Shown here: piece after piece, positions 24,996 to 33,629 of the stretch | Layout of the letters: each line of letters opens with the position of its first letter | Position numbering within the stretch: the first letter of the stretch is position 1 | Assembly: GCF_014490485.1 (NCBI RefSeq) | Contig: NZ_JACTVA010000045.1 | Coordinates: forward strand, 1-46,955 | DNA: 46,955 nucleotides | Source of the DNA: Teichococcus aerophilus | Lineage (GTDB): Bacteria > Pseudomonadota > Alphaproteobacteria > Acetobacterales > Acetobacteraceae | Direction: 5' to 3' | Translations under genes and position numbers: made by a program | The notes under the pieces: model-generated | What the model saw: only the letters and a program-made list of their open reading frames with translations | Database searches by the model: none | What the model was told of the DNA's origin: nothing

Positions 24996-25249
24996 GCTGA
25001 TAGAATAGCGATTTATCAATTATGTAGACGATCAGCGAAGCTTACGAATTGCGACCTGTCATAAATCCCGACACGGCCGGGCCGACGGTAGGGCATGGCC
25101 TTACAGTGCGCGTCCTTCCGGTTACGCAGATCAACGCCGCCTGTGAGGCAGCTTCCACTGCCATAGCCCGGCCCTCACCAGTCCCGCAGGCCCATCACCA
25201 TTCGCCACGGCGAGGCACTTGCTCGCGCCTCAGCCCGGGGCGGCTCCGC
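24996..25249. other. Intergenic region upstream of the PEP-CTERM gene
   Basis: The gap between the PEP-CTERM start and the lipocalin stop is 302 bases. Besides the promoter candidate, 25000-25070 is AT-rich for this genome (CGATTTATCAATTATG) and could hold activator sites. I saw no ORF, RNA gene or terminator in the rest. Confidence 0.4.
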
Positions 25250-25804
25250 TCAGTGTTGCGTCTCGCGCAGCAGGGACAGGTCGTAGCCCAGCTCCCGCGC
25301 CCGGTTCAGCATCGTCTGGCGAATCTCTGGCGTGGGCTGCGCGGTCCGGCTCAGAAGCCACAGATAGCGACCGGACGGCTCCCCGACGATGGACCAGGAA
25401 TAATCGTCCGCCCGGTCCAGTACCCAGTAATCGCCGACGAAGAACGGGCCGAAGAACGATACTTTCAGCTTCGCCCCCTCGCTGCCCTCGACGATCCTGG
25501 CCCGGCCTTCGGAGACCTTCTCCTCGCCGTCCACGCCACCCTGCCGGCAGGCGTTGCGGACCCCGACCAGCCCGTCATCGCGCAGGCTATACACGGCCGT
25601 CACGCCCTCGCAGCCCCGCTCGAAGCTGTTCTCGTAGCGGGCGATCTCGTACCACAGGCCGGTATAGCGGCTGAGCTCCACCGGCTTGGCCGGCTCCGGC
25701 ACCGAAGTGTTGCCGACCGGGCCGCGGGAGAAGGTGCCGCAGGCCGCCAGCGTCACCGCGGCGCCGGTGATGAGAAGCAGGGGAAGCGCACGTTTCAGAT
25801 TCAT
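25250..25804 (-). CDS. blc: Lipocalin-family lipoprotein (Blc-like)
   Basis: A 184-residue lipoprotein. The lipobox LAAC has its acylated Cys at 22 (MNLKRALPLLLITGAAVTLA precedes it). The lipocalin signature GLWYEIARYENSFERGC lies near residue 55, with VTAVYSLRDDGLVGVRNAC next, FFVGDYWVLDRADDYSWSIVGEPSGRYLWLLSR in the second half, and a C-terminal helix. This is the bacterial lipocalin family anchored to the outer membrane, which binds lysophospholipids or fatty acids and is often stress-related. The start MNLKRA (25804) gives a proper signal peptide; an upstream in-frame Met at 25831 does not. Confidence 0.92.
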   Translation of the reverse strand: MNLKRALPLLLITGAAVTLAACGTFSRGPVGNTSVPEPAKPVELSRYTGLWYEIARYENSFERGCEGVTAVYSLRDDGLVGVRNACRQGGVDGEEKVSEGRARIVEGSEGAKLKVSFFGPFFVGDYWVLDRADDYSWSIVGEPSGRYLWLLSRTAQPTPEIRQTMLNRARELGYDLSLLRETQH

Positions 25805-25871
25805 CGGGCTTGAACTCGGCGGCGGGGCCAAGGTTCCAGCCGCTGCCGGCGGCCCCGCCGGGCCGTCCGGT

Positions 25872-28439
25872 TCAGAACGTCTTCAACAGCCGCTCGATGT
25901 AATCCAGCTCGGAGGGCGGGCGCTCGCGCTCGGCGCCCCGGCGCCGCAGTTCTTCCTGCAATTGCCGGGTGCGCAGTGCCTCGGCCTCCCCCGGCACCAC
26001 GGTGTCGCTGCCCTGGTCGTTGGCATTGGGCTCGTTGCGCGTTGGCCGGCCCAGCGGGTCGCGGCCTTCGCGCTGGCCACGCGCCTGGTCCCGCCCCGGG
26101 CCGTTCGGGTCGCGCCCTTGGCCCTGGCGAGCCTCGCCCTGGCCCTCGCCTTCCTCCTGGCCTTGCTGGCCCTGGCCGAACTGGCGCTGCATGGTCTGCG
26201 CCATCTGCTGGGCGCCCTCCTGCAACTCGCGGATGGCCTGCTGCTGGTGCGGCGTGGCGTCGCCACCCTGGCCCAGCGCTTCCTGGGCCTGGCGCATCGC
26301 CTGGTCCGCCCGGCCCAGCGCCTCCGGCACCTCGCCGGTCAGGTCGCCGAATTGCTGCATCAACTCGCCCAGCGCCCGGCGCAGCGCCCGTTGCTGGCGG
26401 GCATCGCCCTGGGCTTCCTGCGCCCGCTGCTCGGCGCTCTGCCCTTCCTGCGGCGGCTGGCGGCGGGGGGCACGGCGGGATTGCTGCTGCTGCTCGGCCG
26501 TCTCGGCCTGGTCCCGCTGGTGGCTGCGGTCCAGCATCTCGCCCTCACGCCGCACCATGTCCTGGATAGCGCCCATCTGCTGCTGGCCGCGTTGCTGGCG
26601 CTGCTGCTGCTGCCGGTTCTGGCCGCCTTCCTGGCGGGCCATCTGGCCGTTCTGCAAATCCTCCAGCATCTGCTCCAGCTCGGCCAGCTGCTGCTGCATG
26701 TCCTGGGTACGGCCCTCGCGCGCCGCGTCGCGCATCTCCTGCGTGCGGCGGTCCAACTCCTGCGGGTCGATCATCCGCGCCTCGGCGTCCGGTGTCGGCG
26801 TCTCGCCATTCTCGCGCTGCAGCTGCTCGGCCAGGGCCTGCAGGTGGCGGGCGATGGCCTCGCGCAGCTCCTGCACGCGCCGCTCCAGCTCCGCCCGCCG
26901 CTCGGCGTCCTGCGGGTTGCGCTCGGCTTCGGCCATGGCTTCCCGCAGCGCCTGCCGGGCCTCGGCCAGCGCGCGCGCGGTGCGGTCGGTACGGCCCTCC
27001 TCCAGCGCGATGGCAATCTGCCACATCAGCTCCTGCGCCGACGGCACCGCTTCCGGCTGCTGGTCATGCGTCAGGCGGTAGCGGGCGCTGCGCAGCGCCA
27101 GGAAGGTGGTGATGTCATTGTCGAAGGCGTCGGGAGAGAGCGACAGCTCATCCAGCCCACGCTGCACCCCGCCCCGCGCCAGCGGGTCCAGCGAGAGCGA
27201 CTTGCGCAGCGCCGCCAGCTGGCGTGCCACGGGGTGGGTGAAATTGCGCTCCGGCAGTTCCAGCTCCACCTCCTCCGAGCGTCCCTCCTGCCCGGCGGCG
27301 TCGCGCGCCAGCAGGCGGATGCGCACCGGCAGGCCGGCCCAGGGATGCGCCGAAAGGTCGGGCTGGGCCACGCCGCGCGGCTGCCGCGCCTGGCCAGAGA
27401 TCGGCAGGTCCAGCACCAGCGGCGGCGCGTCCGGCCGGACGGAGAGATGGATCTCGGCCTGAGCGGCGGTCACGCCCCAATCGTCCTCGGCCCGCCAGGG
27501 CAACCGAATGGCCAGCCCACGCGAGGCCGCGGCCGGCGGCTCGGCGAAGGCAATGGTGGGGGGCGCGTCGGCCTGGGTGGAAAGCGTCCACTGCGCCAGC
27601 TCCCGCCCATCCCGCCGCACGACGATGCGCGCCGCCGTTTCCAGCGGCGCTTCCACGGTGAAGCTGGTGGCATCCAGGGCGCGGAAGGGCGTCGTCGCCT
27701 CGCCCAGTTGCAGTTCGGGCACGCCGCCCTGGCCGCCGGAGAGCGAGACCTGCAGGCGGCTGCCCGCCGGCACGTTCAACGCCCCACCGCTCAACGGCAG
27801 GAACAACGGCGCCGCGCCAGTATAAGCGGGTGGGGAAATCCAGGCTTCCAGCCGCAGCCCTGGAATCGGTGTGCCGACACCGCCCAGGGCCGGCTGCAAC
27901 GCGCGCCGCAGCCGCTCCGGCGCCTCACCCCCGGCGATGCCCAGGGCGGCGACCAGCGCCACCACAAGGCCCATCCGCAACGCGCGGCGGTCCCGTGCCG
28001 CCAGGCCGGGGCGCGGCGTGCCAACGCGCAGCCGCTCCAGCGCCGCTGCCGCCCGCGCCTGGTGCACCTGCCACAGGGCGACGGCCATCGGGTCGTCCTG
28101 CGTCGCCGGGCGGTCGGTCAGGGTGGAGAGGGGGCGGTGGGAAAGGCCGGATTCGCGTTCCAGCCGGCGGTCGGCCTCGGCATTCCGCGGCAGCGCGAAA
28201 CCGCGCGCGGCGCGCCAGATGGCGGCGCCCAGGGCCAGGGCGAAGCCCAGCAACAGCAGTGCATGCAGCCAGCCGGGCAGATGCAGGAACAGGCCGGAGA
28301 GAGCCAGGGCCACGAACAACCCGGCCACGCCCAGGACGGGCCAGAGGCGCGGCCACAGCGCCTCCCACCCCAGGGCCAGACGCGCGAGCCTTCGCCCGCG
28401 CGCCAGGCGACGGGAGAAGGGTTCGCGCGCCGCGCTCAT
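25872..28439 (-). CDS. TIGR02302/DUF4175 family membrane protein
   Basis: An 855-residue protein of the alphaproteobacterial TIGR02302 (DUF4175) family. Two helices lie near the N-terminus (LWPVLGVAGLFVALALSGLF and LHALLLLGFALALGAAIW) and a third near residue 155 (ALRMGLVVALVAALGIAG). A large beta-rich domain follows (about 185-415), with QADAPPTIAFAEPP and EDDWGVTAAQAEI. The last ~350 residues are helical and very rich in Gln, Glu, Arg and Gly (QQQQRQQRGQQQM), probably coiled-coil and disordered, ending PPSELDYIERLLKTF. The start ATG 28439 overlaps the lysA stop by four bases. Function is unknown; the conserved link with lysA and argH suggests an envelope role. Confidence 0.88.
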   Translation of the reverse strand: MSAAREPFSRRLARGRRLARLALGWEALWPRLWPVLGVAGLFVALALSGLFLHLPGWLHALLLLGFALALGAAIWRAARGFALPRNAEADRRLERESGLSHRPLSTLTDRPATQDDPMAVALWQVHQARAAAALERLRVGTPRPGLAARDRRALRMGLVVALVAALGIAGGEAPERLRRALQPALGGVGTPIPGLRLEAWISPPAYTGAAPLFLPLSGGALNVPAGSRLQVSLSGGQGGVPELQLGEATTPFRALDATSFTVEAPLETAARIVVRRDGRELAQWTLSTQADAPPTIAFAEPPAAASRGLAIRLPWRAEDDWGVTAAQAEIHLSVRPDAPPLVLDLPISGQARQPRGVAQPDLSAHPWAGLPVRIRLLARDAAGQEGRSEEVELELPERNFTHPVARQLAALRKSLSLDPLARGGVQRGLDELSLSPDAFDNDITTFLALRSARYRLTHDQQPEAVPSAQELMWQIAIALEEGRTDRTARALAEARQALREAMAEAERNPQDAERRAELERRVQELREAIARHLQALAEQLQRENGETPTPDAEARMIDPQELDRRTQEMRDAAREGRTQDMQQQLAELEQMLEDLQNGQMARQEGGQNRQQQQRQQRGQQQMGAIQDMVRREGEMLDRSHQRDQAETAEQQQQSRRAPRRQPPQEGQSAEQRAQEAQGDARQQRALRRALGELMQQFGDLTGEVPEALGRADQAMRQAQEALGQGGDATPHQQQAIRELQEGAQQMAQTMQRQFGQGQQGQEEGEGQGEARQGQGRDPNGPGRDQARGQREGRDPLGRPTRNEPNANDQGSDTVVPGEAEALRTRQLQEELRRRGAERERPPSELDYIERLLKTF

Positions 28440-29794
28440 CCCGCCAGCCACTCCGGCAGGCGCTGGTGGGCCAGCAGGTCCTCATGGGTCTGCCGCACGC
28501 GTACCAGGGCGGCGCGGGCGCCATCCACCAGCACTTCGGCGGCCAGCGGCCGGGCGTTGTAGGTGCTGCTCATCACCGCACCATACGCACCCGCATCCAG
28601 GAATGCGACCAAATCTCCCGGCGCCATGGACGGCATCAGCCGGCCCTTGGCGAAGGTGTCGCCGCTCTCGCAGACCGGGCCGACGATGTCGGCGGGGGAG
28701 AGCCGTGCCGCGCGCGCCAGTGGCGAGACCGGCAGGATGCCATGCCAGGCCTCGTACATAGCGGGGCGGATCAGGTCGTTCATCGCGGCATCCAGCACCA
28801 GGAAGCGGCGGCCGCCACTGCCATGCAGGCTGCCCTGTTTCTGCAACACCACGGAGGCCAGCAGCACGCCGGCGGGGCCGACCAGCCAGCGCCCCGGCTC
28901 CAGCATCACCGGGATGCCCAGGCCGCCCAGCGTGGCCTTGATGGCACCGGCCAGGGCTTCCGGCGTCGGCGCCACCTCGTCCCGGTAGGGAATGCCGAGG
29001 CCGCCGCCGCAATCCACCCGCTCCACCGGCAGGCCACGGCTGCGCAGGGCCTGGATCATCTCCGCCAGCCGGGCATAGGCGGCGCGGTAGGCGGACATGC
29101 CATCGGTGATCTGGCTGCCGATATGGGTGGCGATGCCGATCGGCCGGATGCCGGGCAGCGCGGCCATGCGGGCGTAGAGCGGCATCGCGTCGTCGAAGGC
29201 GATACCGAACTTGTTCTCGGCCTTGCCGGTGGTGATCTTGGCGTGGGTGCGGGCGTCCACGTCCGGGTTTACCCGCAGCGAGACCGGGGCGAGCACGCCC
29301 ATCTCCGCCGCGATGGCGGAGATCATGTCGATCTCCTCCACGCTCTCGGCATTCAGCTGGTAGATGCCGTGGCCCAGCGCGAAGCGGATTTCCTCCGGCG
29401 TCTTGCCGACGCCCGAGAACACGGTGGCGCCCGCCGGGATGCCGGCGGCCATGGTGGCGCGCAGCTCGCCGGCGGAGACGATATCCGCCCCGGCGCCCTC
29501 GGCCCGCAGCACGCGCAGCACGGCCTGGTTGTCGTTCGCCTTGGTGGCGTAGTGGATGCCGGCATTTAGCCCCGCACCCTCCAGCGCCGCTTTCAGCGCG
29601 CGGTAGCGCCGGCGCAGCGTGCCGGCGGAATAGACCCAGGTGGGGGTGCCGAACTCGGCGGCGATGCGCGCCAGCGGCACGTCCTCCACCAGCAGCCCGT
29701 CATGGGCGTGCCAGGAAAGCGCCGGGCGGGCAGCCAGCAATTCGTCGAAGGTCGGATCGGCGCTGTCGGGCGCGATGGGGAGGGGGGCGGCCAT
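28436..29794 (-). CDS. lysA: Diaminopimelate decarboxylase
   Basis: A 452-residue PLP enzyme that decarboxylates meso-diaminopimelate to L-lysine, the last step of lysine synthesis. The Schiff-base lysine is Lys85 in YATKAND. Other motifs are HIGSQITD, VDCGGGLGIPY (phosphate loop), LEPGRWLVG, and CESGDTFAKGR (active-site Cys of the partner subunit) near residue 370. The C-terminal DAGAYGAVMSSTYNARP is typical. It is followed by the coupled TIGR02302 gene. Upstream the block argH-lptM is interrupted by an opposite-strand gene. Confidence 0.96.
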   Translation of the reverse strand: MAAPLPIAPDSADPTFDELLAARPALSWHAHDGLLVEDVPLARIAAEFGTPTWVYSAGTLRRRYRALKAALEGAGLNAGIHYATKANDNQAVLRVLRAEGAGADIVSAGELRATMAAGIPAGATVFSGVGKTPEEIRFALGHGIYQLNAESVEEIDMISAIAAEMGVLAPVSLRVNPDVDARTHAKITTGKAENKFGIAFDDAMPLYARMAALPGIRPIGIATHIGSQITDGMSAYRAAYARLAEMIQALRSRGLPVERVDCGGGLGIPYRDEVAPTPEALAGAIKATLGGLGIPVMLEPGRWLVGPAGVLLASVVLQKQGSLHGSGGRRFLVLDAAMNDLIRPAMYEAWHGILPVSPLARAARLSPADIVGPVCESGDTFAKGRLMPSMAPGDLVAFLDAGAYGAVMSSTYNARPLAAEVLVDGARAALVRVRQTHEDLLAHQRLPEWLAG

Positions 29795-30055
29795 GATCCC
29801 CCTATTCTGGGGCCGCCGGGGGCCGGATGGAAGAGCAGTGCGGTTGCACCGTGCCGGCAGCCCCTCTTCCGGCGCCGCGCCGGCGACCAGGCCTTCGCCG
29901 CATCAGGCCACAAGCGCCACGTGCGCCATCCGCGCAACGGCGGTGATCCCCGCCAGGATGGGCCTGTCCCAAAGCCGGCGGGTTCCGCATGAGGACCACG
30001 GCTGTCAAAGACCGCGCAGCCGCTTCATGCTGCGGTCCATCTCTCCCCGAACCGG

Positions 30056-30604
30056 ATGCCGCACCCTTTGCAGACGTCTCAGCCCGCCCTCATCCTCTGC
30101 CTGCAACTGGACCCGGCCTCCTTCGCCAGGCTGGACGCGCTGCGCCAGGCGCATTTCCCGCCGGAGCGGAACCACCTCTCTGCCCACCTGACGTTGTTCC
30201 ACGCCCTGCCCGGCGCGATGCTGGAGGAGATTTCGGCCAACCTGGCCACGCTCGCGGCAGGTACGCCGCCCATGGCACTGCGCTTCGCCGGGCTGCGGGG
30301 GCTGGGCGGCGGCGTCGCCTTCACGGTGGAGAGCCCGGCGCTGGTGGCGCTGCGCGGCCTGTTGGCTTCTGCCTGGCACGCGGTGCTGGGGGCGCAGGAC
30401 AAGCAGGGCTTCCGCCCGCATGTGACCGTGCAGAACAAGGTGACTACGCCGCAGGCCCAGGCCCTGATGGCCGAGTTGCAGGACGGCTTCATGCCATGGG
30501 AGGGCCAGGGCGAGGGCCTCGCCCTCTGGCACTATCGCGGCGGGCCGTGGGAGCCCGCCGCGAGCTTCCGCTTCAGCGGTTCGGGTAAGTCCGCGGATAG
30601 GTGA
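30056..30604 (+). CDS. 2H phosphoesterase (2'-5' RNA ligase-like)
   Basis: A 182-residue protein with the two HxT motifs of the 2H phosphoesterase superfamily: AHLTLFHAL (about residues 42-50) and PHVTVQNK (about 121-128). The early strand ALILCLQLDPASFARLDALR is also typical. Such enzymes act on 2',5' or cyclic phosphate RNA ends or small cyclic nucleotides; the substrate is unknown. It is the only plus-strand gene between lptM and lysA, and its 3' end overlaps the lptM coding region by 32 bases. The 261 bases upstream (29795-30055) show no other gene. Confidence 0.85.
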   Translation: MPHPLQTSQPALILCLQLDPASFARLDALRQAHFPPERNHLSAHLTLFHALPGAMLEEISANLATLAAGTPPMALRFAGLRGLGGGVAFTVESPALVALRGLLASAWHAVLGAQDKQGFRPHVTVQNKVTTPQAQALMAELQDGFMPWEGQGEGLALWHYRGGPWEPAASFRFSGSGKSADR

Positions 30605-30701
30605 TCTGGTCCGGCGGCCCGGGCGGGCGGATCGGCCCCGGGCGGCCGCAGGCGGCCACCAGGAAGCTGAGTGCCAGCAGGGCCAGGATACCGCGCGTCA
30701 T
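30573..30701 (-). CDS. lptM: Small lipoprotein, LptM/YifL-like
   Basis: A 42-residue lipoprotein too short for ordinary ORF lists. [18 protein letters not shown] ends in a lipobox with Cys18, followed by [13 protein letters not shown], the CG-x-GP-x-PP pattern of LptM. In E. coli LptM helps maturation of the LptD/LptE lipopolysaccharide translocon. The ATG at 30701 overlaps the argH stop (ATGA), so it is coupled to argH, and in many alphaproteobacteria it sits between argH and lysA as here. Its 3' end runs into the convergent 2H phosphoesterase gene. Confidence 0.82.
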   Translation of the reverse strand: MTRGILALLALSFLVAACGRPGPIRPPGPPDQITYPRTYPNR

Positions 30702-32098
30702 GCCAGTCGCTCCCGCCACTCGGCGGCCATGCGGCGGACATTCACCGGCGCCGTGCCACCATAAGAGGTGCGCGAGGCCACCGAGGCCTCGACGCTCAGC
30801 ACCTGGAAGATGCCGTTATGAATGCGCGGCTCCTCCGCCTGCATCTCGTCCAGCGACAGGCCGGCGAGGTCGACATTCTTCGCCTCCGCCTTGGCCACCA
30901 GGCGGCCCGTGACGTGGTGAGCATCGCGGAACGGCATCCGCAGCTCCCGCACCAGCCAGTCGGCCAGGTCCGTCGCGGTGGAGAAGCTGGCACCCGCCGC
31001 TTCGCGCAGCCGGGCGGCGTCGGGCTTCATGTCCCGCACCATGCCGGCGGTCGCGGCCAGGGAGAGGGCCATGGTCTCGGCGGCGTCGAAGATGCCTTCC
31101 TTGTCCTCCTGCATGTCCTTGCCATAGGTCATGGGCAGGCCCTTCATCACCGTCAGCAGCCCGACCAGCGCGCCGGAGACGCGGCCGACCTTGGCGCGCA
31201 CCAGCTCGGCGGCGTCAGGGTTGCGCTTCTGCGGCATGATGGAGCTGCCGGTGGTGTAAGCGTCGGAGAGCTTGACGAAGCCGAAATACGGGTTCGTCCA
31301 CAGCACCACCTCCTCCGCAAAGCGGGAGAGATGCGTGCCGCAGATCGCCAGCGTGGAGAGGAACTCCAGCGCGAAGTCGCGGGAGGCCACGGCATCCAGG
31401 CTGTTGCGCGTCGGGCCATCGAAGCCCAGCGCATGCGCCGTCATGTGCCGGTCGATGGGGAAGCCGGTGCCGCAGAGCGCGGCGGCACCCAGCGGGCTCT
31501 CATTCATCCGCGCCCGGCAATCGCCGAGGCGCGAGCGGTCCCGCCCCAGCATTTCCACATAGGCCAACAGGTGGTGGCCCAGCGTCGTCGGCTGGGCGGG
31601 CTGCAGGTGGGTGAAGCCGGGCATCACCGTGGCGGCGTGCTCGTCGGCCCGTTCCACCAGCGCCTGCATCACGTCGGCAATCTGGCCATCCAACCCGTCA
31701 ATGGCATCGCGCACCCACAGGCGCACATCCAGCGCCACCTGGTCGTTGCGGCTGCGGGCGGTGTGCAGGCGCTTGCCGGCCTCGCCCACGCGCTCCGTCA
31801 GCCGTGCCTCGATATTCATGTGGATATCCTCCAGCGCCTCGCTGAAGGGGAATTCGCCAGCCTCGATCTCGGCGCCGATGGCGTTCAGGCCTTCCTTGAT
31901 GGCGGCCTCGTCATCGGCGGAAATGATCCCTACATGCCGCAGCATGGCCGCGTGGGCCAGGCTGCCACGGATATCCTGCCGCCACATCTTGCGGTCGAAG
32001 CCGATGGAGGCATTGATGGCCTCCATGATGGCCGAGGGGCCGCCGCTATACCGGCCTCCCCACTGCTGGTTGCCCTGGCTGCGCTGCTGAGTGGACAA
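30698..32098 (-). CDS. argH: Argininosuccinate lyase
   Basis: A 466-residue fumarase/aspartase-superfamily enzyme splitting argininosuccinate into arginine and fumarate. Typical parts are [21 protein letters not shown] at the start, [33 protein letters not shown], and the signature [12 protein letters not shown] (about residues 277-288). The start is TTG at 32098, chosen because the conserved N-terminus begins almost at once after it and GAGGCG lies about 8 bases upstream; the next Met is residue 25. It is coupled to lptM at its 3' end. The divergent tlpA-like gene starts only 15 bases away. Confidence 0.95.
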   Translation of the reverse strand: MSTQQRSQGNQQWGGRYSGGPSAIMEAINASIGFDRKMWRQDIRGSLAHAAMLRHVGIISADDEAAIKEGLNAIGAEIEAGEFPFSEALEDIHMNIEARLTERVGEAGKRLHTARSRNDQVALDVRLWVRDAIDGLDGQIADVMQALVERADEHAATVMPGFTHLQPAQPTTLGHHLLAYVEMLGRDRSRLGDCRARMNESPLGAAALCGTGFPIDRHMTAHALGFDGPTRNSLDAVASRDFALEFLSTLAICGTHLSRFAEEVVLWTNPYFGFVKLSDAYTTGSSIMPQKRNPDAAELVRAKVGRVSGALVGLLTVMKGLPMTYGKDMQEDKEGIFDAAETMALSLAATAGMVRDMKPDAARLREAAGASFSTATDLADWLVRELRMPFRDAHHVTGRLVAKAEAKNVDLAGLSLDEMQAEEPRIHNGIFQVLSVEASVASRTSYGGTAPVNVRRMAAEWRERLA

Positions 32099-32113
32099 GG
32101 AAGGATTCGCCTC

Positions 32114-32656
32114 GTGTTGCCGATCGGACGCCGCCCGCTTCTCTCGTCGCTGGCCGCAGGGGCGACCCTAACCACGCTGCTTCCGGCACGGCAAGGGATG
32201 GCGGCGATGCGGACGCTCAACATCGCGCCGCCAAAGCCTGTGCCGCCCCTCACCTTCACCGATGCGGACGGCAAGCCCTACGACCTCGGCGCCTTTCGCG
32301 GAAAGATGCTGCTGGTCAATCTCTGGGCCACCTGGTGCGCCCCCTGCGTGGCTGAGATGCCGGCGCTGGACCGCGCGCAGAAAGCCCTGGAAGCCGAGGG
32401 CTGGACCGTCCTGCCCCTCTCCTCCGACCGTGGCGGCAAGGCCCAGGTGGCGCCGTTCTACGAGCGGACCGGCCTGAAAAACCTCGGCATCTGGCTGGAC
32501 CCCCGCAGCGCCGCCACCCGCGCCCTGGGCGCGCGCGGCCTGCCCACCAGCGTCATCATCGACCGGGAAGGCCAGGAACTAGCCCGGCTGGAGGGCGAGG
32601 CCGAGTGGGATTCGCCCGCCATGCTGGCCAGCCTGCGGGAACTGGCCGGCGGCTGA
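32114..32656 (+). CDS. tlpA: TlpA-family thiol:disulfide reductase
   Basis: A 180-residue thioredoxin-fold protein with an N-terminal export signal ([20 protein letters not shown], possibly twin-arginine) and the redox motif WATWCAPC (Cys75, Cys78). The cis-Pro is in [12 protein letters not shown]. It probably reduces disulfides in the periplasm, for example for cytochrome c maturation. The GTG start at 32114 is the best fit, since a signal peptide follows; it leaves only 15 bases to the argH start. A TlpA-like gene divergent from argH is common in alphaproteobacteria. Confidence 0.88.
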   Translation: MLPIGRRPLLSSLAAGATLTTLLPARQGMAAMRTLNIAPPKPVPPLTFTDADGKPYDLGAFRGKMLLVNLWATWCAPCVAEMPALDRAQKALEAEGWTVLPLSSDRGGKAQVAPFYERTGLKNLGIWLDPRSAATRALGARGLPTSVIIDREGQELARLEGEAEWDSPAMLASLRELAGG

Positions 32657-32672
32657 AGCCGGCGGGGAGAGC

Positions 32673-32944
32673 AAGGCTGGGGAAGGAATTCCCCAGACCC
32701 CTTCTTCTTTTCTGGAAGTTTTCGGGCGTGGCTTCGGAAAGCGAAGGCCTGTGAGCCAGAGGCGTTGCTCTTGAGAACAGGGCTAAGCCCGTGCACCCTT
32801 ATGTTCGTGATCCAAAGAGAGCCCACGGCTGCGCCGCACCAGAGCCCTTCCCTGGCTGCCGAAGCGAGCACTGGCTGCAAGACTATGTCATTGAAAAAGA
32901 AAAGGACCAGGGGTCGGGGGGGGAGAATTCATTCTCCCCCGGTT
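32673..32944. repeat. Intergenic repeat E (about 270 bp)
   Basis: Occupies the 320-base gap between convergent tlpA and the basic unknown gene. The left arm is AAGGCTGGGGAAGGAATTCC then CCCTTCTTCTTTTCTGG; the right arm has TTGAAAAAGAAAAGG and GGGGAGAATTCATTCTCCCC, again inverted. The interior is more diverged than in the other copies, with few recognisable shared blocks. No ORF. Confidence 0.7.
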
Positions 32945-32976
32945 CCAAACCTGAACCTCTCCAGGCCCCCCTCCGG

Positions 32977-33495
32977 TCAGCCGTCCCGGCGCGCCTGGGC
33001 GTTCCTGTTGGCCTGCGAGACGCTGCCGACCTTGCGGGGATCAACCTGCATACGGCGCCGCCCGCTCGGTACGGCGCGCATGCCCTGGTCCGGCGTGCGG
33101 CCTGGCGCCGGGTAGTGGCGCAGCAGAGAAGCGCGATGCAGCGCCAGGGCTTCCTGGCTGATCTCACCCTGGCTTCGCGGCCGGGCCAGTTCCGCCTGCC
33201 GGGTCATCTCCCGGTTCACCCGCTTCAGGGCGGAGACGAACACTTCCTTCTTGCGGCCCAGCCCGCTTTCGTCCCGGGCCACGTTTGCGCCCCGCGGCTC
33301 GGCCTTGCCGCGCAGTTCACGCCGGCGTTGGCGGGAGACATCGCGCGCCTTGTCGCGGAACTCGCGCACGACACGGGCCAGTTCCACCAGCCCGGGGCGG
33401 TCCAGCTGGCTGACGGCCGGGTAGTGGGAGCGGGAGACGGCTTCGAACTCGCTGTCGGTCAGGATGCGGCGCTCGGTAGCGATGGGTGCGCTCAT
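32977..33495 (-). CDS. Basic protein of unknown function
   Basis: A 172-residue protein, very rich in Arg, beginning MSAPIATERRILTDSEFEAV after a strong ribosome site (GGAGAGG). The first half has two or three helices with VELARVVREFRDKARDVSRQ and RRRELRGKAE; the middle is ESGLGRKKEVFVSALKRVNREMTR, and the last third is Pro/Arg-rich (YPAPGRTPDQGMRAVP) and probably disordered. I recall similar alphaproteobacterial proteins of unknown function but cannot name a family with confidence. The charge pattern suggests nucleic-acid binding; this is inference. Confidence 0.65.
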   Translation of the reverse strand: MSAPIATERRILTDSEFEAVSRSHYPAVSQLDRPGLVELARVVREFRDKARDVSRQRRRELRGKAEPRGANVARDESGLGRKKEVFVSALKRVNREMTRQAELARPRSQGEISQEALALHRASLLRHYPAPGRTPDQGMRAVPSGRRRMQVDPRKVGSVSQANRNAQARRDG

Positions 33496-33629
33496 GGTGG
33501 TTCCTCTCCTTATTCGTGTTCGGCAAACATGACAAAACATTCATGTTCGATCCGTTGCACAGCTTCTGCCCCTTTGACGGATCGTTCCAGCGGACTCACA
33601 CTGACGCCCGAGCTTACGGAGGCCTTCGC

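Noticed and set aside
25686-28562. A 958-codon open frame on the plus strand
   Set aside because: It is antisense to the lipocalin and TIGR02302 genes, with no recognisable domains; in GC-rich DNA the opposite strand of a real gene often stays open.
30671-32656. A 661-codon plus-strand frame running into tlpA
   Set aside because: The first three quarters are antisense to argH; only the last 180 codons (from GTG 32114) encode a real protein.
33496-33629. Possible LexA box near GTTCGGCAAAC and CATGTTCG
   Set aside because: Spacing does not fit GTTC-N7-GTTC or the inverted GAAC-N4-GTTC form.
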